A program made the position numbers and the translations under genes. From the NCBI RefSeq assembly GCF_000010525.1, contig NC_009937.1:186001-250000 (forward strand): 64,000 nucleotides of DNA, read 5' to 3'. The notes beneath the pieces were generated by a model that was not told where the DNA came from, did not search any database, and worked only from the letters and a program-made list of their open reading frames with translations. Shown here piece by piece: positions 46,100 through 55,436 of this stretch. Source of the DNA: Azorhizobium caulinodans ORS 571 (lineage in GTDB: Bacteria > Pseudomonadota > Alphaproteobacteria > Rhizobiales > Xanthobacteraceae). Position 1 is the stretch's first letter. Every line of letters starts with the position of its first letter.

Positions 46100-46417
46100 A
46101 TGAACCGAGTCTTCTTCGCTTCGCGCGGCGTCTTCGCGCGCCTCTTTGCTCGCCTTTTCTGTGCGGGCGCCTACAAGCCTCAAATCCCGGTCGCGGTCGC
46201 AGCACCCTTTTTCTCGCCCGTCCACGCCAACGCGCCGTCTGAGCGGCGGAGGCCGCACGCCGTGTGGTCCGTCAATGCGGACACCGGCCGCATAGAATGC
46301 AGGTGGACCACCGACGGCGACGAGATCGCCGAATGGCTCTGTCGGCCCTTGATTGAACGGGCAGGCCTGATCCTTGCTGCCACTCAGCCTTCACTCGGGA
46401 CAGGGTCATTCAGATGA
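46100..46417 (+). CDS. Small hypothetical protein
   Basis: 105 residues. ATG with AGGAG six bases upstream. The N-terminal third is hydrophobic and basic (VFFASRGVFARLFARLFCAGAY); the middle part RPHAVWSVNADTGRIECRWT looks like a conserved block, and a short helical tail follows. No family is recognised with certainty. It ends about 270 bp before mgtA and could be on the same transcript. Confidence 0.45.
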   Translation: MNRVFFASRGVFARLFARLFCAGAYKPQIPVAVAAPFFSPVHANAPSERRRPHAVWSVNADTGRIECRWTTDGDEIAEWLCRPLIERAGLILAATQPSLGTGSFR

Positions 46418-46690
46418 CCTTCGCCAGGCCCTCGCGGCTACCTCGATCCTCCCGCTGAAGCCTGCCTCGGCCCCCTGCGCCCCGCCTTCCGGTTCGGGCG
46501 CGGGGCGTCGAGCCGTTGCTGAAGCTGCGTGACCGGGCTCCAGCAGCGCCGCCCCAGCAGCGCTGGCCCGCCGAGGCGGCCCCCCTTCCTCCAGGAAACC
46601 CTCCATGACGCCCCAGCGCATCATGGCTGCGCTTCCGTCTTCCGGTCGGAGGCGGCATGCAGTCATGATACGCGACAGGAGACTGAGCAG
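46418..46690 (+). other. Long leader of mgtA
   Basis: 273 bp without a clear gene, rich in short complementary runs such as CAGCAGCGCCGCC and CCAGCAGCGCTGG. A frame from 46529 in phase with mgtA is rich in Pro and Arg (PRRPPFL). Leaders of mgtA in enterobacteria sense Mg2+ through RNA structure and a Pro-rich peptide. Whether this leader is regulatory cannot be shown by reading; no M-box core was recognised. Confidence 0.3.
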
Positions 46691-49405
46691 ATGAATACTG
46701 TCGTGAAACCCGCCTCGCTGAAGGCCGAGAGGCTGGACAGCCGCAAGCTGTCGATGCGGGCGGTCGTCGAGGCCCGGAACGACGTCGACATGACGCTGGC
46801 CAATATGAACGCACGCCTCGACGGCCTGACCTTTGCTGAGGCGGAGCGACGGCTGGCCGCGTCCGGACCGAACGAGGTGGCGCGTGATCGGCGGCCGCCC
46901 GCGGTCATCCAGTTCCTGCTGGCGTTCAAGAACCCTTTCATCGCGGTTTTGATCCTGCTGGCCGCGATCAATTCGGTGACCGACATCATCTTGCCGCTCC
47001 GCAAGGGCGAAGATCCAGATTACACCACGGTGACGATCATTCTCACCATGGTGATGCTGAGTGCTCTCCTTCGCTTCTGGCAGGAATACCGGTCCGGCAA
47101 CGCTGCCGATGCGCTGAAGGCGATGGTGCGGACCACGGCGACCGTGATACGCCGCGCGAGTCCCACGTCGGGACCCGAAATCCGCGAAATCCCGATGGCG
47201 CAGATCGTCACGGGCGACATCATTCGACTGTCGGCTGGCGACATGATCCCGGCCGACATCCGGCTCGTCGAGTCGCGAGACCTGTTCGTCAGCCAGGCGG
47301 CGTTGACCGGCGAGGCGCTGCCGGTCGAGAAGTACGATACGCTGGGCGCCGTCGCCAAGAAATCAGCCGGGGCCGCCGCCGGCGAACAGACCGGGCTGCT
47401 CGATCTGCCGAGCATCTGCTTCATGGGCACGAACGTGGTCTCGGGAACGGCCACCGCCGTCGTCGTGGCGACCGGTACGCACACCTATTTCGGTTCGCTC
47501 GCGAAGACGATCGTCGGATCGCGGGCGGAGACGGCGTTCGACCGCGGCGTCAACAGCGTCAGCTGGCTGTTGATCCGCTTCATGCTGGTGATGGCGCCCG
47601 TCGTTTTTCTGATCAACGGCCTGACCAAGGGCGACTGGATGGAGGCGTTTCTTTTCGCCCTGGCCGTCGCAGTCGGTCTGACGCCGGAAATGCTGCCGAT
47701 GATCGTCTCGTCCAACCTCGCCAAGGGTGCCGTCGCGATGGCGCGGCACAAGGTGGTGGTGAAGCGCCTCAACGCCATCCAGAATTTCGGCGCGATGGAC
47801 GTGCTGTGCACCGACAAGACCGGCACGCTGACACAAGATAAAATCATCCTGGAGCACCACGTCGACATCGAGGGCAAGCCGGACGACGACGTGCTTCGCT
47901 TTGCGTGGCTGAACAGCCACCACCAGAGCGGCGTCAGGAACCTCATGGACCAGGCCGTTGTCCATTTTGCCGAGCGTGCGCCCGAGGTCCTGCACTCGGT
48001 GATGTCCTACGGCAAGGTCGAAGAACTGCCTTTCGATTTCGTTCGGCGGCGACTGTCAGTCATCCTTGAGGACCGGTGGGGACGCCAGCTGCTGATCTGC
48101 AAGGGTTCGGTCGAGGAGATGCTGGCGATCTCGACACGCGTCCGGGACGGCGAGACGACACGGGTCCTCGCAGAGCCCGAACGCGATCGCCTGCTGGCCC
48201 TCGCCCGGGCCTACAACGCAGACGGTTTTCGCGTTCTTGTCGTCGCCACGCGCGAGATTCCGGACGGCGCATCCAAATCCCATTACACCATCGACGATGA
48301 GAGGGATCTCGTCGTCCAGGGCTTCCTCACCTTCCTCGATCCGCCGAAGGAGACGGCCGGGCCGGCCCTCGCCGCCCTCGCCGCCCATGGCGTGACGGTC
48401 AAGGTGCTGACCGGCGACAATGAGGTCGTCACCGCAAAGATCTGCCGCGAGGTCGGGCTGGATCCCGGTCTCCCGCTTCTGGGGCGGGAGATCGAGCAAC
48501 TCGACGACGCCGCGCTGCGTCTTGCGGTCGAGCAGCGGACGATCTTCGCGAAGCTGACCCCGTTGCAGAAATCGCGCGTCCTGACCGCGCTGCAGGCCAA
48601 CGGCCATACGGTGGGATTCCTGGGCGACGGCATCAATGACGCGCCTGCACTGCGCGACGCCGATGTCGGCATCTCGGTCGACAGCGGTACGGATATCGCC
48701 AAGGAATCCGCTGATATCATCCTTCTCGAGAAAAGCCTCATGGTCCTGGAGGAAGGCGTCGTCAGGGGGCGTGAGACCTTCGGAAATATCATCAAATATC
48801 TGAACATGACCGCCAGCTCGAACTTCGGCAACGTATTCTCGGTGCTGGTGGCGAGCGCCTTCCTTCCCTTCCTGCCGATGCTTGCGATCCATCTCCTGAT
48901 CCAGAATCTGATGTACGATATCTCGCAACTGTCGTTGCCTTGGGATCGGATGGACGAGGAATTCCTCCGCAAGCCCCGCAAATGGGACGCCAGGAACATC
49001 GGGCGCTTCATGATCTGGATGGGACCGACGTCATCGATCTTTGACATCACGACCTTCGCGCTCATGTGGTTCGTCTTTGCAGCCAACACGCCGGAGCAAC
49101 AGTCGCTGTTCCAGTCGGGCTGGTTCATCGAGGGCTTGCTGTCTCAAACACTGGTGGTGCACATGCTGCGCACGCAGAAGATCCCGTTCATCCAGACCCG
49201 TGCGGCGTTGCCGGTAATGCTCATGACGGGGCTCGTCTGCGCCCTTGGCATCTACATTCCGTTCTCGCCGCTCGGCGCCATGGTTGGGCTGCAGCCGCTG
49301 CCCTGGCAGTATTTCCCCTGGCTGGCCGCAACGCTGCTGAGCTACTGTCTTCTCGCCCAAGGCATGAAGACGTTCTACATCCGCCGCTTTCGCCAGTGGC
49401 TGTGA
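46691..49405 (+). CDS. mgtA: Mg2+-importing P-type ATPase
   Basis: 904 residues, P3B type. Actuator ALTGEALPVEK, transmembrane motif VGLTPEMLPMIVSSNLAKGAVAMARHKVVVKRL, phosphorylation Asp375 (CTDKTGTLTQDK), KGSVEEML in the nucleotide-binding domain, FLGDGINDAPALRDADVGISVDSG in the hinge, and the MgtA-type LNMTASSNFGNVFSVL and NLMYDISQLSLPWDRMD in the C-terminal membrane domain. It moves Mg2+ into the cytosol. ATG 46691 has AGGAG nine bases upstream; the frame runs upstream to 46529. It follows the proton ATPase in the same direction after a 1.4-kb region with small genes. Confidence 0.95.
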   Translation: MNTVVKPASLKAERLDSRKLSMRAVVEARNDVDMTLANMNARLDGLTFAEAERRLAASGPNEVARDRRPPAVIQFLLAFKNPFIAVLILLAAINSVTDIILPLRKGEDPDYTTVTIILTMVMLSALLRFWQEYRSGNAADALKAMVRTTATVIRRASPTSGPEIREIPMAQIVTGDIIRLSAGDMIPADIRLVESRDLFVSQAALTGEALPVEKYDTLGAVAKKSAGAAAGEQTGLLDLPSICFMGTNVVSGTATAVVVATGTHTYFGSLAKTIVGSRAETAFDRGVNSVSWLLIRFMLVMAPVVFLINGLTKGDWMEAFLFALAVAVGLTPEMLPMIVSSNLAKGAVAMARHKVVVKRLNAIQNFGAMDVLCTDKTGTLTQDKIILEHHVDIEGKPDDDVLRFAWLNSHHQSGVRNLMDQAVVHFAERAPEVLHSVMSYGKVEELPFDFVRRRLSVILEDRWGRQLLICKGSVEEMLAISTRVRDGETTRVLAEPERDRLLALARAYNADGFRVLVVATREIPDGASKSHYTIDDERDLVVQGFLTFLDPPKETAGPALAALAAHGVTVKVLTGDNEVVTAKICREVGLDPGLPLLGREIEQLDDAALRLAVEQRTIFAKLTPLQKSRVLTALQANGHTVGFLGDGINDAPALRDADVGISVDSGTDIAKESADIILLEKSLMVLEEGVVRGRETFGNIIKYLNMTASSNFGNVFSVLVASAFLPFLPMLAIHLLIQNLMYDISQLSLPWDRMDEEFLRKPRKWDARNIGRFMIWMGPTSSIFDITTFALMWFVFAANTPEQQSLFQSGWFIEGLLSQTLVVHMLRTQKIPFIQTRAALPVMLMTGLVCALGIYIPFSPLGAMVGLQPLPWQYFPWLAATLLSYCLLAQGMKTFYIRRFRQWL

Positions 49406-49428
49406 CCGGCTGAGCGAAAAGGGCATAA

Positions 49429-49453
49429 CGGCGGGCGAGAATGTCGCCCGCCG
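49429..49453 (+). other. Strong hairpin after mgtA
   Basis: CGGCGGGCGA (49429-49438), five-base loop GAATG, TCGCCCGCCG (49444-49453): perfect 10-bp stem, no T-run after it. It may stabilise the mgtA 3' end or act as a weak terminator before the histidine kinase gene. Confidence 0.5.
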
Positions 49454-49605
49454 ACCCATTCCACGACCAGCCTGCATGCCGGGCGGCCATGCCCCCCTGA
49501 AGGGAGCGAGGAACGGCTACCATTTGGCGCAGTTCGCCGAACGTAGTGGTGAAGGTAAAGCTGGCGCGGACAGGCGTCTGGGCGGACGCATGAAAAGGAG
49601 GGACC

Positions 49606-50682
49606 ATGCTGGGTGCGACGCTATCACGGACCGTTTCTGTTTCCCGGTCCTGGGTCGTGCTCGCAATGCTGATCGCGCTGATGACCGCCATCTTCGTGGT
49701 CGACACGGTGACCAATTACGCCGTCGCGGCGGCCGTCCTCTATACGGCAGTCCAACTCATCGCCACGCGTTTCCTTTCGGTCCGAACGGTCATTATCCTG
49801 ACGGGCGCCAGCATCGTTCTGACCCTCCTCAGTTTCGAACTCACCCGCTCCGGCGCCTATGAAGTCGGCGTCGTCAACACCGCCATCAGCGTGGTCGTCA
49901 TCGGCGTGACGGCCTATCTGGGCCTGAAGCTCAAATCCGCGCAACAGTCGGCGGACGAAACGCGGGAGCGGCTGTTGCGCATGGCGCGCCTGATGACCCT
50001 CAGCCAGTTGACCACCTCCATCGCACATGAGGTCAGCCAGCCGCTTGCCGGGATCGCCACCAGCGCCAGCGCCTCGCGCCGCTGGCTGACCCAGCAGCCC
50101 CCGAACGTGGAAAGAGCCCTCGCTGCGATCGAACGGGTCGCAAGCGACGCCTGCCGCGCGAACGATGTCCTCGCTCGCGTGCGCGGCATGGCCCGGAGGG
50201 AGGCGACGAGCAAGGCCTCGTTTGATTTCAACGAGGCTGTTCGCGAGGTTCTGGATCTCGCTGGCGGGGATATGCTTCGCACGGGGGCGCAAGTCTCCCT
50301 GTCACTGGCCGAGAATCTGCCGGCAGCCTTCGCGGATCGCGTCCAGATCCAGCAGGTCATCGGCAATCTGGTTCTGAACGCCATGGAGGCCGTGTCGGCG
50401 CTTCCCAACCGGCTGCCCAGATTGACCATTTCGACCGCGCTTGAACCGGCGGGGATGATCAGCTTCTCGATCTCCGACAATGGCCCCGGGGTGTCCCCCG
50501 ACACCGCGCAGCATCTATTCGATGCCTTCTGGACGACAAAGGAGCAAGGCTTTGGCCTCGGCCTGACCATCTGCCAGACGATCGTGGAGGCGAACGGCGG
50601 GCGCATCTGGATGCTTCCGGCCCCGCCAGAGGCGGGCGCAACGTTCGTCTTCAACCTTCCGACAGCGGGTTCAGCGGCGTGA
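49606..50682 (+). CDS. FixL/NtrB-type membrane sensor histidine kinase
   Basis: 358 residues. Four hydrophobic segments up to residue 110 (WVVLAMLIALMTAIFVVDTVTNY, AAAVLYTAVQLIA, VIILTGASIVLTLLSFE, AISVVVIGVTAYLGL), then the H-box SIAHEVSQPLAGI with His141, N-box NLVLNAMEAV, DNGPGVSPDTAQHLFDAFWTTKEQGFGLGL. No PAS or heme domain is visible, so unlike FixL it does not sense O2 through heme. Signals could be membrane state or redox. The RBS AAAAGGAGG is strong. Its end overlaps the FixJ-like gene. Confidence 0.92.
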   Translation: MLGATLSRTVSVSRSWVVLAMLIALMTAIFVVDTVTNYAVAAAVLYTAVQLIATRFLSVRTVIILTGASIVLTLLSFELTRSGAYEVGVVNTAISVVVIGVTAYLGLKLKSAQQSADETRERLLRMARLMTLSQLTTSIAHEVSQPLAGIATSASASRRWLTQQPPNVERALAAIERVASDACRANDVLARVRGMARREATSKASFDFNEAVREVLDLAGGDMLRTGAQVSLSLAENLPAAFADRVQIQQVIGNLVLNAMEAVSALPNRLPRLTISTALEPAGMISFSISDNGPGVSPDTAQHLFDAFWTTKEQGFGLGLTICQTIVEANGGRIWMLPAPPEAGATFVFNLPTAGSAA

Positions 50683-51323
50683 CCTCGTCAAACGATCCAA
50701 AGCCGGTCGTCTATATCGTTGACGACGATCACTCGGTACGAGCGGCGCTACAGGATCTGTTCGCCTCGGTGACACTCGATGCCATGGCCTTTTCGTCGAT
50801 CCGTGAATTCCTGGAGCACCCGCGCACGGCGGGTCCGGCCTGTCTCGTGCTCGATGTCAGGATGCCCGCCCAGAGCGGGATGGATTTCTACCTGCAGATG
50901 GACAGCCTGGGCCTTCGCATGCCCGTCATCTTCATCACGGGCCATGGCGATATCGCGATGGGCGTGAGGGCCATCAAGGACGGCGCCGTCGACTTTCTGA
51001 CGAAGCCGTTCCGCGACCACGACCTGCTCGACGCCGTACACACCGCCATCGCGCGCGATCAGCAGAGGCTCCACCAGGAGGAGATCCTCTCGGAGCTTCA
51101 GCGCCGATGGGAAAGCCTCAACACGGGCGAGCGCGATGTTCTCCGCCTGGTCGTCAGAGGGCTCCTGAACAAGCAGATCGCGGCCGAACTTTCCGTCAAG
51201 GAGATCACGGTCAAGGTCCGGCGGGCCCGCGTGATGCAGAAGATGCGGGCCGCGTCGTTTGCCGATCTCGTCCGCATGGCCGATCAACTTGAGCTCGGTG
51301 CTGAGACGCGTCGGAATTCCTGA
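50679..51323 (+). CDS. FixJ-type response regulator
   Basis: 214 residues, GTG start overlapping the kinase stop (GTGA). A receiver domain with DDDHS, phospho-acceptor Asp59 (LVLDVRMPAQSG), Thr in FITGHGDIAMG and Lys in FLTKPF is followed by a LuxR-type HTH (GERDVLRLVVRGLLNKQIAAELSVKEITVKVRRARVMQKM). FixJ family members activate fixK-like genes in rhizobia. It probably works with the overlapping kinase. Since FixK-like boxes lie upstream in this cluster, it may control an anaerobic regulator outside the window. Confidence 0.93.
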   Translation: MTSSNDPKPVVYIVDDDHSVRAALQDLFASVTLDAMAFSSIREFLEHPRTAGPACLVLDVRMPAQSGMDFYLQMDSLGLRMPVIFITGHGDIAMGVRAIKDGAVDFLTKPFRDHDLLDAVHTAIARDQQRLHQEEILSELQRRWESLNTGERDVLRLVVRGLLNKQIAAELSVKEITVKVRRARVMQKMRAASFADLVRMADQLELGAETRRNS

Positions 51324-51508
51324 TCCGAGCCGAACAAGCCCCACCGCCGGGCGTTCGTCGCCCCTCCGTTCTGCTCACCGGCAACGCGAGGCAGCCGTCA
51401 CGGGGCGATCGCTCAGCGCATGCGAAAGCGCGATGCGGCCGGAGCCGCTTCCGCCTGAAAGACGGAGCGGTCCGGCCGCATTGATGGGGCGCGTTTCGAT
51501 GTCTGCCG

Positions 51509-52828
51509 TCAGGCCGGGGCGACTTCGGCGATCGCGTGGGGAGCGGTCGCGTCCGGGGCTGCACCCGCGGCGGCGTGATAGGCTATGTAGGAGCGCTGGA
51601 TCACGATCTGGTCGGCAATGTACTTGGCATCGTGCCACACGCCCCAGATGAAGCTGGAGCCGCGCCGGGACTGCCAGGGCAGGCCGAGGAAATAGACGCC
51701 CGCCTCGGTCGAGACGCCGCGCTGGTGGCGCGGGCGCCCGTTGGCGTCGAAGGCGTTCACCTTCATCCAGCTGTAGTCCGAAACGAAGCCGGTGGCCCAG
51801 ATGATGGTCCCGACGCCGGCTGCCTTCAGATCCAGCGTGGCGAGCGGATCGGTGATGCAGGCGGCATCCGGCACGCGGATGCGGGCCTCGGGCTCCTCGG
51901 GGAGGTCGAGGCCGTTGCGCGCCACATAGGCGTCCGCCTCATCCAGCAGGGCTCGGTAGTTGGCATCGCCATTATCGAGGTTCTCGGCCAGATCCGGGGC
52001 GAAGGAGAGCACTCCGTCCTTGAAGGACTCCGTGCGACCCACGAGCACCATGCCTTCGCTCGCGAGGCGGCGGAAATCGATGGTGTGGCCGCCGCGAGCG
52101 CCGCTGACCGCAATCGTCACGTGCTCCTTGCCGGGCTCCTGCGCGGCGGCGTCCCATTTGCCGAGAACACCGAGCCACCAGCAGAAATCGCGGCCGCGAT
52201 AGGCACGCGGCGGGCGGTCGTGGGGCCCGACGGAGAGATAGACGGTGCGGCCGGCCCGCATCAGTTCCTCGGCGATCTGCACACCGGAGGAACCCGCGCC
52301 CACCACCAGAACCGCGCCGTCCGGCAGTTGGTCGGGGTTGCGATAGGCCGTGGAATGCATCTGCCGGAGCGGCGCGTCCTCCGGCACCAAAGCGGGAATG
52401 CTGGGGCGCTGGAACGGGCCGGTGGCCGCCACCACGCGCTGGGCCTCGATGGTGCCGAGCGAGGTCTCCACCCGGAATCCGGTGCGCCCCTCGAGGCGCT
52501 CGACCTTCAGCACGTCCACACCGCACCGCACGGGGGCCGCGATCTTCTGGGCGAAGGCGACGAAATAATCCGCGACGGTTTCCTTGTGCGGGAAGTCGTC
52601 GGGGCGGACAGCCGTGTCCACGTCGGAGAACTGGAGATCGGGAAAGCGGTCGTGCCAGGCCGGGCCGTTCGCCACCAGCGAGTCCCAGCGTTCCGAACGC
52701 CAGCGCTCGGCGATGCGGGCGCGTTCCAGCACCAGATGAGGCACGCCGGCCCTGTTGAGATGGGCGCTCATGGCGAGCCCGGCCTGTCCGGCGCCGATGA
52801 CCAGCGTGTCGATCTTTTCCACTGACAT
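51509..52828 (-). CDS. Flavin-containing monooxygenase (FMO/BVMO-like)
   Basis: 439 residues. Two dinucleotide-binding motifs: FAD GAGQAG near residue 12 and NADPH GAGSSG at about residue 178. ERWRSERWDSLVANGPAWHDRFPD near residue 41 and ATGF in the C-terminal region (IIWATGFVSDYS) are as in FMO and CzcO-type enzymes. It oxygenates N, S or carbonyl compounds using NADPH and O2. It is leftward, ending 185 bp from the FixJ-like gene, with 177 bp to the liv-type binding protein upstream in the same direction. It may belong to that catabolic system. Confidence 0.86.
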   Translation of the reverse strand: MSVEKIDTLVIGAGQAGLAMSAHLNRAGVPHLVLERARIAERWRSERWDSLVANGPAWHDRFPDLQFSDVDTAVRPDDFPHKETVADYFVAFAQKIAAPVRCGVDVLKVERLEGRTGFRVETSLGTIEAQRVVAATGPFQRPSIPALVPEDAPLRQMHSTAYRNPDQLPDGAVLVVGAGSSGVQIAEELMRAGRTVYLSVGPHDRPPRAYRGRDFCWWLGVLGKWDAAAQEPGKEHVTIAVSGARGGHTIDFRRLASEGMVLVGRTESFKDGVLSFAPDLAENLDNGDANYRALLDEADAYVARNGLDLPEEPEARIRVPDAACITDPLATLDLKAAGVGTIIWATGFVSDYSWMKVNAFDANGRPRHQRGVSTEAGVYFLGLPWQSRRGSSFIWGVWHDAKYIADQIVIQRSYIAYHAAAGAAPDATAPHAIAEVAPA

Positions 52829-53005
52829 TTCAGTCCTCTCCGGCGTTGCGAGATGCCATCGGCAGACGTTTCAGGAGCGATCTCGTCGAACGAGCCAGAT
52901 CATTGACGGTCGTGCGGAGGCAGCCGATGGAGATCGCCTGCATCGTTCTGGTTGCGGGATCGGGATGGAGATGGGGTGCGCGAGGGCACGCCATCATGCA
53001 TGACC

Positions 53006-54154
53006 TCAGGGACGGGTGACCCAGGCGCCGTCCTTGACTTCGCGCAGCTCGAGGACGACGGCACGCTTGGTCTGGCCGTTCTCGTCGAAGCTCGTGCGGC
53101 CCATGGCACCGTCATAGTCGATGGCGCGGATGGCCTTGGCGATGGCCGCCTTGTCCTTGGTGCCGGCGGTCTTCAGCGCCTCGATGATGATGTTGGTCGC
53201 GTCATAGGCGTTCTTCGTGTAGGAGCCCACCGGCTCGGCGAAGTTGGCGCCCTTGTAGGCTTCCGTCATGGCATCGAGCTTCGGGTTGCCGACTTCCTTC
53301 GCGATGCCGACGATGGTGCCCGTGGCAGCCGGGCCGGCGATCTTGATGAACTCCTGATCATAGAAGCCGTCCACGCCGATCATCGGCTGGGTCATGCCGA
53401 GCTGCGCCATCTGCTGGCGCACGAGGCCGGCTTCCGCCACCACGCCGCCGAAATAGATGGCGTCGGGATTGGCAGCCTTGATCTTGGTGAGCAGGGCGCG
53501 GAAATCGGTGGTGCCCACGGGCGCGCTCTCGGCGGCGATGATGGTGCCGCCGTCGGCCTCGAAGAACTTCTTGAAGTTGTCGAGATTGGCCGCGCCGTAG
53601 TCGCTGGTGTCGGAGACGATGGCGATGCGCTTGCCGATGTTGGCGGCCGCCCACTTGGCGAGCGGCGCATTGGTGTTCACCAGCGTGGTCACCACGCGCG
53701 ACACCATGGGATTGTTCTTCTCGGTGATCTTCGGGCTGATGGCGCCCCAGATCACGAAGGGCACGCCGGCGCGGCTGAAGACGGGAATGGTGGCGAGGGC
53801 GACGCCGCTGTTCCAGTGGCCGGTGGCCGCCACGACCTTCGGATCATTGGTGAGCTTCAGCGCTGCGGAAACGCCGGTCTGCGGGTTGGCGGCATCGTCG
53901 AGGATGACCGGTTCGATCTTGAAGGGCAGGCCGGCGGCATTGGCCTGATCCACCGCGAGCTGGAAGCCGTTGCGGGCCGCAAGGCCCTGCTGCGCATTGC
54001 CGCCGCTGAGCGGGCCGATGAAGCCGAGCTTCACCGTCTCCTGCGCCTTGGCGGGGGCGCCGAAGCCGAGGAGCGCGGTCGCCGCGAGCGCGACAGCTCC
54101 GAGGGACAGGCGACGGCGGGAAAGCGCACGCGGCGCGCCGGAAATGGGGGCCAT
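53006..54154 (-). CDS. Branched-chain-type ABC transporter substrate-binding protein
   Basis: 382 residues with ATG 54154 (AGAGGAAAAGAAG upstream; the frame opens to 54178). A Tat- or Sec-type signal with a twin-Arg element (SRRRLSLGAVALAATALLGFGAPAKAQ) is followed by the type I periplasmic binding fold: VKLGFIGPLSGGNAQQG, NDPKVVAATGHWNSGVALATIPVF, SDTSDYGAANLDNFKKFF. The family binds amino acids and many small amides or aromatics. It is divergent from livH and supplies the transporter encoded there. Confidence 0.92.
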   Translation of the reverse strand: MAPISGAPRALSRRRLSLGAVALAATALLGFGAPAKAQETVKLGFIGPLSGGNAQQGLAARNGFQLAVDQANAAGLPFKIEPVILDDAANPQTGVSAALKLTNDPKVVAATGHWNSGVALATIPVFSRAGVPFVIWGAISPKITEKNNPMVSRVVTTLVNTNAPLAKWAAANIGKRIAIVSDTSDYGAANLDNFKKFFEADGGTIIAAESAPVGTTDFRALLTKIKAANPDAIYFGGVVAEAGLVRQQMAQLGMTQPMIGVDGFYDQEFIKIAGPAATGTIVGIAKEVGNPKLDAMTEAYKGANFAEPVGSYTKNAYDATNIIIEALKTAGTKDKAAIAKAIRAIDYDGAMGRTSFDENGQTKRAVVLELREVKDGAWVTRP

Positions 54155-54383
54155 GGTCTTCTTTTCCTCTGGAAGCAAATCGCGGGGGGCCTTGGCACGG
54201 GGCGGATGGTATGGCCTCTCCCTGACCCGTGAAGTGTGGCCTCAGCCGGTGCGGAAGAAAAATCGGAACTTTTGAAGCCTTGGCATCAGTTTTCCCGAAC
54301 CAGTCGGTACGGCATGCCGGTCTGCGCGGCGCCGCCGCCCCCCAACTTCAAAACATCAGACCCATTGGTTTGGAAAAAACTAT

Positions 54384-54410
54384 TCTGCCCTAGCGTTGCT
54401 TTAGGGCAGA
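54384..54410. promoter_or_regulatory. Perfect 9-bp inverted repeat in the liv divergent promoter region
   Basis: TCTGCCCTA (54384-54392), nine-base spacer, TAGGGCAGA (54402-54410): perfect dyad with an 18-base centre-to-centre distance. It lies in the 364-bp gap between the binding protein gene and livH, which is otherwise unmarked. The spacing fits a dimeric regulator such as the LysR-type protein at 60528. Confidence 0.6.
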
Positions 54411-54518
54411 TTTGATCCAGCGCATTGACGGGGACGCGCCTCGCACATCCCCCGCTCCTCGTGCTTTTCCGGACAAGACGCAGGCATGCCGCGCGCCGCA
54501 TCGCCCAAGGGAGGGGCC

Positions 54519-55436
54519 ATGGATGACATCGTCTTCCAGCAGATCGTCAACTGGATCACCCTTGGCAGCATCTACGCCCTTATCGCGCTCGGCTTCAGCC
54601 TGCTGTTCGGCGTTCTGAACATCATCCATTTCTCCCACGGCGACGTGTCGCTGCTGGCGCCCTTCCTCGCGCTCGCGGCGGTATCGGCCGTGGGATCGGC
54701 GCTGGGAGATGCCGCCTCCCCGGCCGTCTTCCTGCTGGCGCTCGCCATTGCCATCGGCCTCACCGGCGTCATCGGCGTGCTGCTGGATATCGTCGTCATC
54801 CAGCGCTTCCGGAAAGCGCCGGCGATGATGGCGCTGGTGGCGACCGTGGCGCTGGGCATCGTCCTGCGCGAGCTGATCCGTCACCTGTTTCCCAATGGCA
54901 GCAACCCGCACGCCTTTCCGCGCCTCGTCTCGGGCGATATCACGCTCGGCCGGTTCAACGTGCCGGTCTTCAGCCTGATGGTGGTCGCGGTGTCGGTCGC
55001 CTGCGTGTGCGCGCTGTTCCTGATGCTGAACGGCACGCGCCTCGGTCTGCACATCAAGGCCGTCTCGCAGGACCGTGACGCCGCCCGGCTCATGGCCATC
55101 GATCCCGGCCGCATCTTCCGCGCCACCTTCTTCGTCGCGTCGGCCATCGGTGCCGTGGGCGGCCTGTTCTTCTCCAGCTATGCGGGCATGGCGCGCTTCG
55201 ATTTCAGCGTGGACGTGGGCCTCATCGGCTTCTCCGCCGCTGTGGTGGGCGGTCTCGGCTCCATGCCCGGCGCCATCATCGGCAGCCTGCTGATCGCCGG
55301 GCTCGACACGCTGGTGCAGGCGGTGGTGCCGAACGGGGCGTCCTACCGCCTCGTCTTCGTCTTCCTGCTTGTCATCGCCGTGCTGGTGTTCCGGCCGTCC
55401 GGCCTCATGGGCCGCACCCTCGTGGAGAAAGTGTGA
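54519..55436 (+). CDS. livH: Branched-chain-type ABC transporter permease 1
   Basis: 305 residues from ATG 54519 with AAGGGAGG upstream. Around eight helices; LivH signatures: GSIYALIALGFSLLFGVLNIIHFSHGDV near the N-terminus and AASFVLIGLxG-like FSAAVVGGLGSMPGAIIGSLLIAGLDTLVQ near the C-terminus. It pairs with livM. First gene of the seven-gene rightward operon. The symbol is by family; the substrate need not be a branched-chain amino acid. Confidence 0.92.
   Translation: MDDIVFQQIVNWITLGSIYALIALGFSLLFGVLNIIHFSHGDVSLLAPFLALAAVSAVGSALGDAASPAVFLLALAIAIGLTGVIGVLLDIVVIQRFRKAPAMMALVATVALGIVLRELIRHLFPNGSNPHAFPRLVSGDITLGRFNVPVFSLMVVAVSVACVCALFLMLNGTRLGLHIKAVSQDRDAARLMAIDPGRIFRATFFVASAIGAVGGLFFSSYAGMARFDFSVDVGLIGFSAAVVGGLGSMPGAIIGSLLIAGLDTLVQAVVPNGASYRLVFVFLLVIAVLVFRPSGLMGRTLVEKV

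Noticed and set aside
46529-46690. N-terminal extension of MgtA
   Set aside because: Pro/Arg-rich and not part of the family; ATG 46691 has a good RBS and a typical N-terminus.
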